NCBI RefSeq assembly: GCF_009905375.1
Contig: NW_027418145.1
Span: 1 to 64,000 of the forward strand
Direction: 5' to 3'
DNA length: 64,000 bases
Origin: Apium graveolens
Lineage: Eukaryota; Streptophyta; Magnoliopsida; Apiales; Apiaceae
Below are positions 12,650-23,427 of this stretch, one piece after another. A program made the translations under genes and the position numbers. The notes under the pieces are model-generated. The model saw nothing but the letters and a program-made list of their open reading frames with translations. It was not told the origin of the DNA and ran no database searches. How positions within the stretch are numbered: the first letter of the stretch is position 1; each line of letters begins with the position of its first letter.

Positions 12650-13165
12650 GAATATTTTTGACAAGATACACGAATGAGCAGGAAAAGTAGGTTTTGATGG
12701 CCAACATTGAAAAAACGTGGTACATGATTTTAGGAAGGGCAACTTGGATGTTAATGATGCTCAAGGGAGATTGCATTTGTTGTATCGCTTAAAAAAGTGA
12801 TGGGAATTTTTTTCATTAGAATTCTAATTGATGAAAAAAAATTAAATGGTCTTATATGGGTTGATCCTTGTTCTTTGATATCTAATAAAAAAAATTGTGA
12901 TGTTGTGTTTGATACTACATATCGAACCAATAAGTATGTTATGTCGTTTGTGCCATTTTATTAATACTACAAGTTTTGAGCGGGTTTTGGTATTAGTCGT
13001 GGGAGGAGAAAAACCCTTGGGCTATCATTACCGATCAAAATCAACACATTCTTAAGGAAATTTAATCTTAACTGTGGAACACCACACATTTATTATGTTC
13101 TTGGAAAATTAGTAACAAACTTCTACAAAATCTTTTTAAAGTATTATTCCAAACACCTATAAGGT
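12650..13165 (+). pseudogene. Second MULE / FAR1-type transposase domain relic (U1)
   Basis: This is diverged from 5740-6300 but better preserved at the key block. 'LIWVDPCSLIS' lies near 12850 and is followed by 'VFDTTYRTNKYVMSFVPF' near 12905-12960, close to the FAR1/MULE consensus F-D-T-T-Y-x-T-N-x-Y. An 'ITDQ'-type segment lies near 13030. Beyond it, an 'IYYVLGKLVTNFYK' segment matches the downstream His/Trp-rich region of the family. Frameshifts separate these blocks and about 90 residues around the NHH motif are missing. It is non-functional. Confidence 0.75.
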
Positions 13166-13309
13166 TTTAAAAGTGGTTTAAAAAATATACCATTCATTGA
13201 CCAAATATATATATATATATACATTAATTATATACCATTCATTGACTAAATTTATATATATACATACATATATATATATACACATAAATTATTTTAAAAA
13301 CTTTTTTTG

Positions 13310-13446
13310 TTGGAAAAAAATCAAATGTTCAAATTTTTATTAAAAAAAATCTTAAAAAAAGCTATGTAACTATAATATATAAGAGCCTCAAAATGCGTGT
13401 CGAGCACTCTATTTCAAATATTAAGAATTGATTGGAACATAGGGAG
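13310..13446. mobile_element. Old right half of a Stowaway-like MITE (U1)
   Basis: The order 'tttttatta...', 'cctcaaaatgcgtgtcg' and 'gcactct', ending at 'catagggagta', parallels the right arm of the 4997-5248 element ('ccttaaaatacgtgtcggacactct...ggagggagta'). The left inverted repeat is not visible. It is much more diverged, so it is an older insertion of the same or a sister family. Confidence 0.6.
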
Positions 13447-13512
13447 TATAATATTAGAAATTCAAGACTTAAAACTTAACACATTATATAATACAAATAT
13501 ATAGTTATATAT

Positions 13513-14192
13513 AGGGGTAAATATAAGTGATCGCGGTTTGATTTGGTTGGGGTTACATGTTAAAACAGAACCAGACCGTATAACTGTGGTTTTTAAAAAC
13601 ATTCAAACCAACCCGAACCTCGTATCCCAGTAAAACCAAACCATTCGGTTCGGTTTAGCGGATTTTGACGGTTTATGATATTTTTTAGTAGTGAACTCGG
13701 TAAATAAAATAACATCTCTTTTATTTAAACGTTTCCACTTAAAATTTACATAATTATTAGTAAAATTATGAAATCTTTCATAGTAAAGTAAATCACTAGT
13801 ATTAATTGCAAATAACTTACGTTTAATAAACATGTTGATCAATTTAGTTGCAACAACAAATGTAATGCAAAAACAATATAAAATACTTTGAAACATATGA
13901 TGAGTTGATGATAATTTGATGAGATCTAACTCGAATTTAGTTTTTGATTATTGGACATAATTATTTTACTTTGTATAATCACAAGTATAAAATCGTGTGT
14001 ATATATGTTGGTAAATTGATGCGGTTTGGATCAGATCGTCTTAAAGTTAAACCAAAATCAACCCATAACCTGCGAATTTCTAAGGTAGATGAACTTTAAT
14101 CGCAAACTACATTCCAATTTCGGTTGTGTCGGTTTAATATCGGATCGGATTATGCGCATAAACCCCGCAACTTGATCACCTACGCGTAAACC
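13513..14192. mobile_element. hAT-like or other TIR element relic rich in cggttt motifs (U1)
   Basis: The left part starts 'taggggtaaatataagtgatcg' and runs into 'cggtttgatttggttgggg'. The right part carries 'ccccgcaacttgatcacc', giving an inverted 'gtgatc...gcgg' pair about 650 bp apart. Repeated aaccaaacc/ggttcggttt words lie inside both ends. Non-autonomous hAT elements often begin with TAGGGGTG, but the ends here are degraded and no 8-bp target duplication is convincing. No coding frame is recognised. Confidence 0.35.
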
Positions 14193-14954
14193 TCTGTGAA
14201 GAATTCTTTAAAATTAGAAACTAGTCACATGCACCTGTTACTTTGTGTATATATTATCTAACTATCGTCTCTTTTTTTTCAAGAAGACACTTTTAAAATT
14301 ATATTAATTTTTATTTATGTTTTAGTTACTTTTATGATCGAAAAGATAATATAATTAAATTTTAGAGTATGTTTATAATGTTGTGTAGAAAAATTGTTGT
14401 GTTCACCAAATTTTAAATGTTATTTAAAAATTTTCCCATTGTTTTATATAGTTTGATTTTTTTTTAAAATTTGTTCATGTTAGTTATTTTTTGAGATAAT
14501 ATTATATTTTACGTAACACCTTATTGGGTTTCGTAAAAAAGGTTTATTGTTCCAAAAAAATGTTATAATATTCACTAAAAACCATACAATGTATTATTTC
14601 AAATATAATTTTGCTTAAAATTAAAAATTATTTTTTATAAAGTTAAACAAAATGTGATGAGTAAAAACATATATATCATGTTATAGGTACTTTTTGCCTT
14701 ATAAAAAAATAAATTTAATATCATAATTACGTAGGTAATTAATGTGTCCTCAAAACAAAATTACAAAAAAGTTAAATAAAATATACGATTCATACCTTAA
14801 AGTTTTAAATATTAAAAAATATTATAAAAATATTATAAAAAATATTATAATATGGTTTTAAAGTGTAATTATATTGTATGTAGATGTCCTCAAAGTTTGT
14901 AGTGAGGCCTGTGACTTGACGCGATGATACCTCATTAATTGTACTTTAATGCCT
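14193..14954. other. AT-rich spacer (U1)
   Basis: Homopolymer-rich sequence, including repeated 'aatattataaaa' words near 14815-14850. No gene seen. Confidence 0.6.
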
Positions 14955-16030
14955 ATGTGTGATCGACATGGTAAATATGCAAAAGTTGGACGATCAGGTG
15001 GTAACTGAGAAATAAAAGTAGCTAAAATGTTTATGAGTTATCCTATGTGGTTATGTGTCTAGGCCTTGGCTCACACTTGCCTTTATACAGCAATTTTTAG
15101 GTCAGTTTTGATGATTATAAATGAGTGACTCATTATTTGCCAAATAGGTAAAAAATGGCTTATTTTCAACCAAAATTAGTCATAGCTCACTTATTTTGTA
15201 AGTCAAAAATCAGTATTTTTCCCATACTATATTTTATCACAACTGTTACACAACCTCCTCAGATACTATATTTTAGACAATTAACAAAAAATATATTAAG
15301 CAACAAAAAAGAAGGGGTGGAAGACAATAAGGAAAAAATATCTTAGAAAATAAAAAGGGACAATTGTTTAATATTCGACAAAGATGCCAAGAAATAGAAT
15401 AAAAAATTATGTGAACATAAATGTTTATAAAGATGAATTTGGGGATTGGTTGAGCTCCATGGTAGAGTAAAGGGGTGGCCGATAAAACATGATTAACAAC
15501 ATTACATGAAATTAATAACATCACAAAAGAACAACACACTACATTAGTTTTCATGACTTTCCCCAACCACTCTTTATTTATGGGATGGGTGTTTGTTGTC
15601 CTAGAAATTTTAATAATAAAGAGGAAAATCTTCGGAGCTAACAGCTTCAACCTTAAGGGAATTCCTACAAAAAAATTTATTTGCTAAATTGTATGTAATT
15701 TCTTCATATATGTAGCACGAGCTTATATCCTTAGCTTACCATGTGTTTGGAATTGTAGTGGCAAAAAAGACAAAATATTTTTTATTCAAAAACTAAATGT
15801 TGTTAGGTGAACTTTTGAAAACTTGTTTTATAAATTTTAAAAGATTTATTGACCTTTTAACGCTTAAAGTATTAACATTTTACCCATAAATACTAAGGTA
15901 TGTGATTAATATACTTATTTTTGTTATATTCAAATAAGCATGAGTGTTGTTTGTTTCCAATGGTATGTCCTAGCTCGCACTGTAAGGCTTCATTTGAATT
16001 GGTGGCTGTGGAGGGATGCGTTGGGGGTTG
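14955..16030. repeat. Module B, short relative of modules A and C (U1)
   Basis: It matches the left 1 kb of modules A and C, from 'gacatggtaaatatgcaaaa' to the minus-strand MKTNVVCCSF-type stretch and the 'taaagtattaacattttaccc' block. It then ends in its own tail, 'ctagctcgcactgtaaggcttc', which resembles the sequence beside the SINE at 23110. U1 has small losses here relative to U2 (for example near 15089). Confidence 0.8.
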
Positions 16031-18530
16031 TGTCAGTCAACATGCTAAATAGGCAAAAGTTGGACCATCACATGGTAACTTGAAAAATAAAAGAAGCTAA
16101 AATGTTAGTTAGTTATCTCATGTGGTTACGTGTGTAGGTTGTTGGCTCACATTTGCCTTAATACAGTCATGCCAATTTTGTGGGCCAAAATTTAAGAAAC
16201 TAAAATAGTCATAAATGAGCGATTTTTATGTCAATTTTGACAATTATAAATGACTGACTCATTATTTGCCACTTGACTCGTTCGAACAAAGCAAATAGTA
16301 GGAAATGGCTTATTTCAACCAAAATTGGTCATAGCCCACTTATTTTGTTAGTCAAAAATCAGTATTATTCCCGTAAAATGTATTATATCACAAGGATTAC
16401 ACTACCTCCTCCGATACTCTTTTATGTTATTTCCTCCAATTTCCCATCGAGCTATTGAATTTAATGAGACCAGATTGATACATGCACCCAAAGATAAAGG
16501 GTAAAATTAATGAATTATTCGTCAATTTATAATATTTACTCATTAATTCACATGGAAGACAATTAACAAAAAATATATATTAGGCAACAAAAAAGGAGGG
16601 GTGGAAGACAATTAGGAAAAAATATCTAAGAGAATAAAAAGGGACGATTGTTCAATATTTGACAAAGTTGCAAAGAAATAGAATAAAAACAAATTTGTGA
16701 ACATAAATGTTTATAAAGATGAATTTGGGGAATGGTTGAGTTCCATGGAAGAGTAAAGGGGTGGCCCATAAAACATGATTAATAACTATATAAGAAATTA
16801 AAAATGTCACAAAAGAAGAGCACACTACATTAGTTTTGATGACTTTATTTATGGGATGAGTGTTTACTGTCCTGGGAATCTTGAGAGCTAACAGTTTCAA
16901 CCTTTAGGGAATTGCTACAAAATTTTTTGTTTGCTAAATTATATGTAATTTCTTTATGTGTCTAGCAGGAGCCCTTAGCCTTAGCTTAGGATGTGTTTGG
17001 AATATCAGTGGCATAAAAGATAAAAGATTTTTATTCAAAAACTGAAATATAGATAGGTGAACTTTTGAAAACTTGTTTGATAAATTTTAAAAGACTTTTG
17101 GACCTTTTGACGCTTAAAGTATTAATATTTTACCCATTAATCCTAAGGTATGTAACACCAGGTGTTGGTATTAGTTGCACACATGGCAGTAGTCATGGTT
17201 AGTCGACATAAAATTCGACTAAAAATAGTAAATAACGAGTAGGAAATCTGACCGTCACGGTATCGAGTCATTATTTTTAAATACCGACCAAGTTAGGCCT
17301 TATAACGATCAAAATTGCGGTCGTTAAAGGCCCTATTTTCTCAAAAATCTCATGTTCTTGTATGATGGTGAAAGATGGTACATACGAGATCATAGGAGAT
17401 AAGATGTCGAAAGTTGTTGATGTTAGATGAGTTAGATGATAACTTTCCAATGGATGATATGTTCAACCACGATGATTCAAGAGGAAAATATTGTAGATTT
17501 TTAATAAATAATGTGTCATAACAATATCAATTTCTGATTTACAAACTTTGTTGTAACTTTTGATCAACTTTTACTTAAGTGCGACCAAGTAATTATACAG
17601 AAATCACTTGTACAAAATCACAGGCTGAAGCGTGGCATTAGTTTTATTGAGGGAAGAGTTCACAAGAGTGAAGTGATCTCTGACTTGTATCGTTATATCC
17701 ATAACCTCACATATGAGTCCCAGCTCCTGAAAGATTGAATATCTCCCTTCTCTTACTAAAAACTCTAATGTATCTCAAGTAGAATGACTCACTCTATCGT
17801 CATTCGAGTTTACGAGAACTACTATTGTTAGATTAAGAATCGTATTTAAATACTTTTATGGAATCAAGCCTTATCTTCGTTAGTGAATTTAGTCTTTTGC
17901 CTTCATACTTTTGTATTTAGATCGATAATTTTTGGTAAGTCCCCACTCCCCACTACTTGAGTTGATTTCTAATTACCATTACTTTTTAAAACGACTCCCC
18001 AATTGTTTATAGGCAATTTTTCTTTGTTACTGATATCATCTTAAATATTAATACTAAAGGTGAAAGTCAAAACCAAGCTCTTGTTGCCAGTTGGGCAGGG
18101 GCATTTGACACGTAACTCACAATACCTTTTGAATACCCAAAAATTCTTTTATTATACCAATATTCAAACACTACTTGTTAATAAAGGCATCATAGGTTGG
18201 TGTTGCATAATATTTGAAGTCAAATCAGCACATGTTCCGACATGGTGACTCCACCTCAATAGGCGGGCCCATATTTTTGCCATATGAGCAGTATATCCTA
18301 TATTTTGTTTACATCAAAAGTGAGGGTACTTTGATTCTATACCAACAATTGTGCTCACAATGTACTATCTCAGATTTTCGCGGTAGATATTTATGTCAAC
18401 AAATTCTTTATTATGTGGTTTTAAATAATTTATGTTAATCGGTAAATAAATATTAAAATTTAATTCATTCCAGTTTAACGAGTCAAATATTCCCAATTAT
18501 TTAAGGAAAGAGAATCGAGAGGAAAGTATA
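16031..18530. repeat. Module C, internal repeat (U1)
   Basis: A direct diverged repeat of module A, abutting module B with no spacer. Its right edge runs directly into the transposon protein relic. The coding-like ISFLEGRVHESEV segment is present near 17640 with damage. Confidence 0.85.
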
Positions 18531-18534
18531 AATA

Positions 18535-20530
18535 TTGGAAATCATTCCTTCTCAAACTGAGATGAAAAACAAATTCAAAAACTTTGCTGACCAGATATCA
18601 ATGTATGATCTCAGTGGAATGGAAACAAGTGTTAAGAATCTCAAGACCTTATTTGTGGCCCTGAATGAACAAGTTCAAAATCATATCATTCACTCTAATG
18701 ACACAAGACTGAAGATGGATCAAATGCACTCTAGAAGATACACTCCTCCAGCCTTGCCCATGGATGAAATTAAGAAGGTTGTAGAGGACACTTTTAGGGT
18801 TTCTACTTCATCCACATCTCAATCATCATCCACACTACAAGTTCAAGAACTGCAATATCAAGTTTCTTCTCTCAAATCTTCCAATGACTAACTAAGTTCC
18901 TAAGTTCAAGCTCGTACATCCTTGGTGCAAACTAAAGAGACAGATATTAAAACCTTGATGGATTCTCACAAGCATCTTTAAATGCAAAACTCTGTTGCTT
19001 TGTGAGCCATCACGGGGAAGCTCAACATACCACTGCCTTCCCTACCGGAAGAAATAAGGCCAAAATTATGAACTCCCCTACTCATGCCTGTTATCAAGAC
19101 TAAAGGGAGATTAAGGTTAGGATTCAACAATCCAGGGATGCTAAATCTAAATCTAAGGAGCCTATTCAGGTTGGCCAAAGTTTTTCACAAACTCAATAAT
19201 TTCAAGATGTAGGAAAAGAATGACTCGTCAAGGCTGCAGAAGGACCATATCAAGATCAAGAATTCAGTGAACTTCTTGAAGTCCCGAGGTTGTCTCTTCA
19301 AAATAACTATATAACATACAAAAGAGCATTGGCCAAAACTATCAATTCTACCAGGGCAGTGGTTGTGAATGTTGAAAATTACTTAAAGAAGAGGATTATT
19401 GTCAACGTCAATGATGATGGTGTGGATAGATTCCTTCAAGTATCTATGTCAAATCTTAACATACTAAGGGCATCTGAGCTAGATGTTGTGATTGACAAAG
19501 TGCATGTAGTCATCACAGAGGACACTCAAATTCTTCATGAGCTTAAAAATGCACAGATAGCAGCTTTTCCTGAACCTATCTATATCCAAACAAAGGAGTG
19601 TCCTACATCTGCCCAAAAACCAAATAATACAAACAACTTACTATTCGTAAAATTTTTGTTAGATCAAATATGAAGACAATCATGACTATTCAATCTGATC
19701 TAAAATACAAAAAGAACAAGAACGCTGAAGATTTGGAGATGATAAAGATCTTATATAGATACTTGGTGAATCGTGACACTATGTTGCCAACTGCTCAATT
19801 TAATTTAAAAGATCACAAGGATGATGATGAGCAGAAGCATGATGAGCAGAAACCTTCTAACTCAAATCCAAGTCAATCTTCAAGAGCAACTGGTCGCAAG
19901 GATAAAAAGAAGGATGAGAAGAAGGATGATGACAAGAAGAAAGGAGATGAAAGAAGGAGGAAAAAGAAGGAAGACAATCCAGGACCACACCAACAAACCC
20001 TACAAATACAAATGATAAAATCTTAACCTACCAAATCTCTTAGCTCAAACACTCAACCATCTCTCACCTCAAAGCCAAAATTTCTATACAAGCCAACTAC
20101 AAACTCACTTCTCAAAATTCCAATCACTTCCACTCAAACAAGCTTGAAGAAAAATCACAACCATACCTTCATATAAATCTTCAATGAAGACACACTTTAA
20201 ATTTGTTGGAAGAAACTGCTAGTTACTGAGTGATCATTATGGAATTGATATGATTAAACTTACTTTCTTTCACTAAATTGGTACCTCACAGATGAAGAAT
20301 ATTTTTAGCAGTTAGCTAAAGAAATAATAAGAGTCTGGGTTGTATCATATACAAAAGTCGGAATTTATAATGATAATGGTTCTTTCACTCTACTTGGAAG
20401 CAATATAATCGACACACTTTCAACCACAGAGTTTAAAAGAGTGATCAGTCTAATGAAGGATAAGGATACTATTACAAGGTTCTGGAAAAATTTTATCATT
20501 TTTTTGTCATAGCATCCAAAAAAGTGAGAG
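18535..20530 (+). pseudogene. Unidentified transposon-type protein relic, coiled coil plus Lys/Asp-rich tail (U1)
   Basis: A long protein can be followed through several breaks. Residues 1-118 are open (18535-18888; the first codon is TTG, the true start is not visible) and are hydrophilic with heptad-like segments ('VQELQYQVSSLKSSND'). The same frame continues to about 19075 with stops at 18889, 18901, 18979, 19003 and 19069. After a shift comes 'SLQNNYITYKRALAKTINS' and a conserved region to 19673. Then 'MKTIMTIQSDLKYKKNKNAE' leads into a highly charged tail (KDKKKDEKKDDDKKKGDERRRKKKE, split here as KDKKKDEKKDD and KKKGDERRRKKKE). A Ser/Thr/Pro/Lys segment follows, and a last block near 20280-20500 ('DTLSTTEFKRVISLMKD'). 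No zinc knuckle, protease, polymerase or transposase motif is present. It could be a gag-like or accessory retroelement protein, or a second ORF of a DNA transposon. Confidence 0.6.
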
Positions 20531-21754
20531 AGTCCTCCTGTTAGAGATTTAAATGAGAGAGTTCATATTGCATTTGGTCTCTCCTTAAAAAGACAGCTAT
20601 TATAGTTCACTGTCCATCAGAGTATCCATTAATTGTAAAGGGTGACAAGTTCGGGTATTAGTCATCATCTTAATTTCAAGTGTTGAGTGCTTGCCACCCT
20701 GTAATAGTAAAGATACGTAGAACAGTAAGTTTGTCCTTAATGTTCAGTTTTTAAATACACTTTAAATTAAGGAACATAAAAAGCATAAGAAACTCGAATC
20801 CTCAGTTTTTTTTATGGACAAAAGAAGTGTATACACTAAGTAGAATATTTACTGTTCAAGAACTTTTTGGTTTAGAGCAAGTAGCAAAACAGAGCCACAA
20901 ATATTTAAATCCATAACCTCTATTTTCGATTTCTGTTTTTTTTGCTCTCAACCACTTCTACTTTTAACGTTTATATGTGATTGAGATGTTGTTAATATGT
21001 TATGTTTTACTGCTCTTTTATTTCCTTATATTATCTTATTCTTTTTAATTTTTTGAACCCCATGACATGCCCGCTGAATTCCTTTTTTTCATCGTATGCT
21101 AGATTCAGTATGTCAACTTACTGTAAACTTCATTTAATATAATTTATGTAACCGTAATATATCTTGTTCTTCAGATTGAATAAGCAAATAATGTATATAT
21201 TATACCCACATAGTTTTATGTTATAACCCTTCTGTTCAAGCTTTGCGTAGGAGCCTGTTCTTCCTGCAACCTTCCTCCGAGCCCGCATAATTTTGATGCT
21301 TGGAAATATGCGTGTCATCAAATTTTAAGCATGGAGGAGCATTTTAAGAAAAGAATTTAGAATTTCCGAGATCTGGAGGATGATTGGCTCAGGAAATTCA
21401 TGTATAAAATTTTTACTAACATGGTTGTGCTCTAGAACATTCCTATAATCATAGCAGTGCTTATATTTGGACTTACACTTTGGTTGAATGTTGTTCTCCT
21501 TGATGTAGGAAAAGTGTTTACTATCATATATCTTTCACTATCGAGTATTTTGATATTTTTGCCCTTTTGAAGTTAGAAATTATGTACTTTGATAGGTAAA
21601 ACCAAAGTATGTATCCGATTTCATCTATACTTGTTGATAAGACCTTAGAACCGGTTTAATAAGTTTTAAGTTTCATTATATGCTTGTTGTATTGAATGTT
21701 GGATGCCTTATTTGGCAGGAATAATGTAAAAGAAGAACAATTATTTCAAAATTT
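20531..21754. other. Downstream region of the transposon protein relic (U1)
   Basis: No gene recognised. It is less AT-rich than the spacers and strongly conserved among units, so it probably belongs to the same element as 18535-20530. The 63-codon minus-strand frame at 21130-21321 is not conserved. Confidence 0.45.
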
Positions 21755-22225
21755 TTATTTTTGTAGTGTTGCATTTGACTCTATACGGTGTTGCGTAATA
21801 CTAAACATGATGTTGCATATTAATAACAATGGTGTTGCAGATGACTAAAATCAGCGTTGCACTACACATTATGGGACCCACTCCTGACGTGGGAAAAGTG
21901 GCTCCCACTGCCACTGTGGAAAATGTGGGACCTCTTGCTGACGTGTCGAAGTAGGGGCCACTACTGACGTGGAAATATGACGTGTCACTTGCCACGTAGG
22001 ACACAGTGGTGATGTGACTTCATTTTATGAAACACTAACTGTTGTTGTCATTGTACGCTTTTACTGTTGCAAAAGACGCATAATGCAACACTTTCTAGTA
22101 TTGCATAATTCGTTGCCTTAAGGCTCTACGTCCACATCCACATTAGTAACCCCACCCTGGTGTTGCCTATTACCTTATGCAACACCATTTAGGCCTTATG
22201 CAACTGTATAGTAGGGGTTACCTAT
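21755..22225. repeat. GTGTTGC / TGACGTGG motif cluster, transposon subterminal-type (U1)
   Basis: At least five gtgttgc or close variants in one direction (21767-21860) face several gcaacac or tgttgc words on the other side (22060-22210). Between them lie four to six degenerate copies of tgacgtgg or cacgt words with gtgggacc/ggctccc variants (21870-22000). An inverted 'gtaacccc'/'ggggttac' pair lies near 22147 and 22214. Clusters of short motifs in both orientations are typical of transposon subterminal regions, where transposase binds. The step 'tttttgtagtg' at 21759-21769 matches a CACTA-type 3' end, but the partner end was not found. Confidence 0.5.
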
Positions 22226-23003
22226 GTGCACTTGTGACGTATTATATGGCCATTCTTTATTTGTATATTCATGATCTTATTCACAGAAGGCATGTTAATA
22301 ACCTAATTGTATACTAGATGATAATTTCTGCTTCCAAACTTTACGTCTTTGTTACCTTTTCAATTTCATTTAAGAAATGGGAAGAATTTGTAGTTTGTAA
22401 AGGTGAAAATTGAGGTACTTTCTGATTTATATGTTTTCTTTTGGCTTATTAACTTAAGGCTCTTGTGAAATATAATTATCTTGGTTGTACAACACTGGGC
22501 TCATCCTTTCAACTATTACAAATTATAGCATTCTTTACAAGTATATTTTGCTGGATTCTTAAATTTAATTTTAAGACAAGGGTACGAGCACTGCTTTACA
22601 TTAGTGTGTGCACACTACAAATATTTAAGTAATTAATGATCATCATTACTACAATCCTATCAATTTTAGTTGAAATTTTATTTTATTATTTCTTTATATT
22701 TCACGAAACTCTTGTAGTTGTAGGAAGGATGGAGCACAGACCTCTGTCTTCTTCAAGAGATTCCTCAAGGCCACCACTATTAAAGCTTGTGATCTTGATC
22801 AACTAAGTAGTGTTTATTCATGTCAATAAGTATCTTGTACTGGTTAAGTTAGTACTCTGGTTGATGTTTACAATTTGATGAGATAAGTTGTACTTATCAT
22901 GGGAATAGTATGTCTAGGATGATATACGTATTTTGGTTAGAATATTTTTCGGGTTTATTGTACAAACTAAGCTATCTTATTTATTTATATTGAATTCAAC
23001 TAG

Positions 23004-23006
<3 letters not shown>
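22226..23006. other. Spacer downstream of the motif cluster (U1)
   Basis: No gene recognised. A less AT-rich block near 22720-22830 ('ggatggagcacagacctc') is conserved in U2. Confidence 0.5.

Positions 23007-23044
<38 letters not shown>
23007..23044. repeat. (TA)n microsatellite (U1)
   Basis: About 19 TA units. The U2 counterpart at 40869-40896 is shorter. Confidence 0.95.
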
Positions 23045-23047
<3 letters not shown>

Positions 23048-23116
23048 TTGAGTTTTGGGACTTAAGTTTTTTCAGTATTAACATTTGTACCCATAAATCC
23101 CAAACTTATTGGACTA

Positions 23117-23427
23117 GCTCGGACTGTAAGAAATTTTTTGAAAGGGAGGGTCGGGATTCAGGGGGCAAGAGGGAGTTTGCGAGCGTTGTGGACTAATAGA
23201 AAATAGAGTGTTATGTAACCCGCAGCTGCTAACCTTCGGGCGTGCGCTAGGTAAACCCAATAGAGTCACACAATAGCTTGCAAACCACATGAACCAAGGT
23301 AAACCGCATTTAAGCGACATGCTCTGGCCAGGAGGCATAATCATAAATTCTACTCCTGTGAGATTCGAACTTGTGACCAAGAGGATAATTATCCCCTCTT
23401 TAACCAACTGAGCCAACACTCGCTTGC
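23117..23427 (-). mobile_element. tRNA-derived SINE (U1)
   Basis: The minus-strand head carries both internal RNA polymerase III promoter boxes at tRNA-like spacing: box A 'tggctcagttgg' and, about 43 bases on, box B 'agttcgaatctc'. A non-tRNA body of about 230 bp follows, less AT-rich than anything around it. The tail runs 'ctttcaaaaaatttcttac'. It has no tRNA fold after the head, so it is not a tRNA gene. The 101-codon minus-strand frame through it is incidental. The same element is in U2. Confidence 0.75.

Noticed and set aside
13603..13896. 97-codon minus-strand frame
   Set aside because: It lies in the cggttt-rich TIR element relic, is not open in U3, and shows no domain.
15273..15650. 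125-codon minus-strand frame, almost the same at 32997-33374, with relatives at 7873, 16652, 34490, 49998 and 58696
   Set aside because: It recurs only because modules A, B and C recur. Length and frame vary between copies, there is no recognised domain, and composition follows the AT-rich base content.
7335..18530. Modules A and C as the two LTRs of one retrotransposon
   Set aside because: They are direct repeats of similar length, but there is no primer-binding site, polypurine tract or gag/pol between them. Module B abuts C, and they are diverged with other elements in between.
21757..21770. 'tttttgtagtg' as the 3' end of a CACTA transposon
   Set aside because: No matching cactaca 5' end or 3-bp target duplication was found, and the subterminal-like motifs lie on the outside of this end. 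Kept only as a hint.
23114..23419. 101-codon minus-strand frame in U1 and at 41633-41938 in U2
   Set aside because: It lies across the tRNA-derived SINE and includes its Pol III boxes. It has no protein similarity that I recognise.
23340..23427. A functional tRNA gene
   Set aside because: Boxes A and B are present, but the acceptor stem does not pair and a long non-tRNA body follows. A SINE head explains it.
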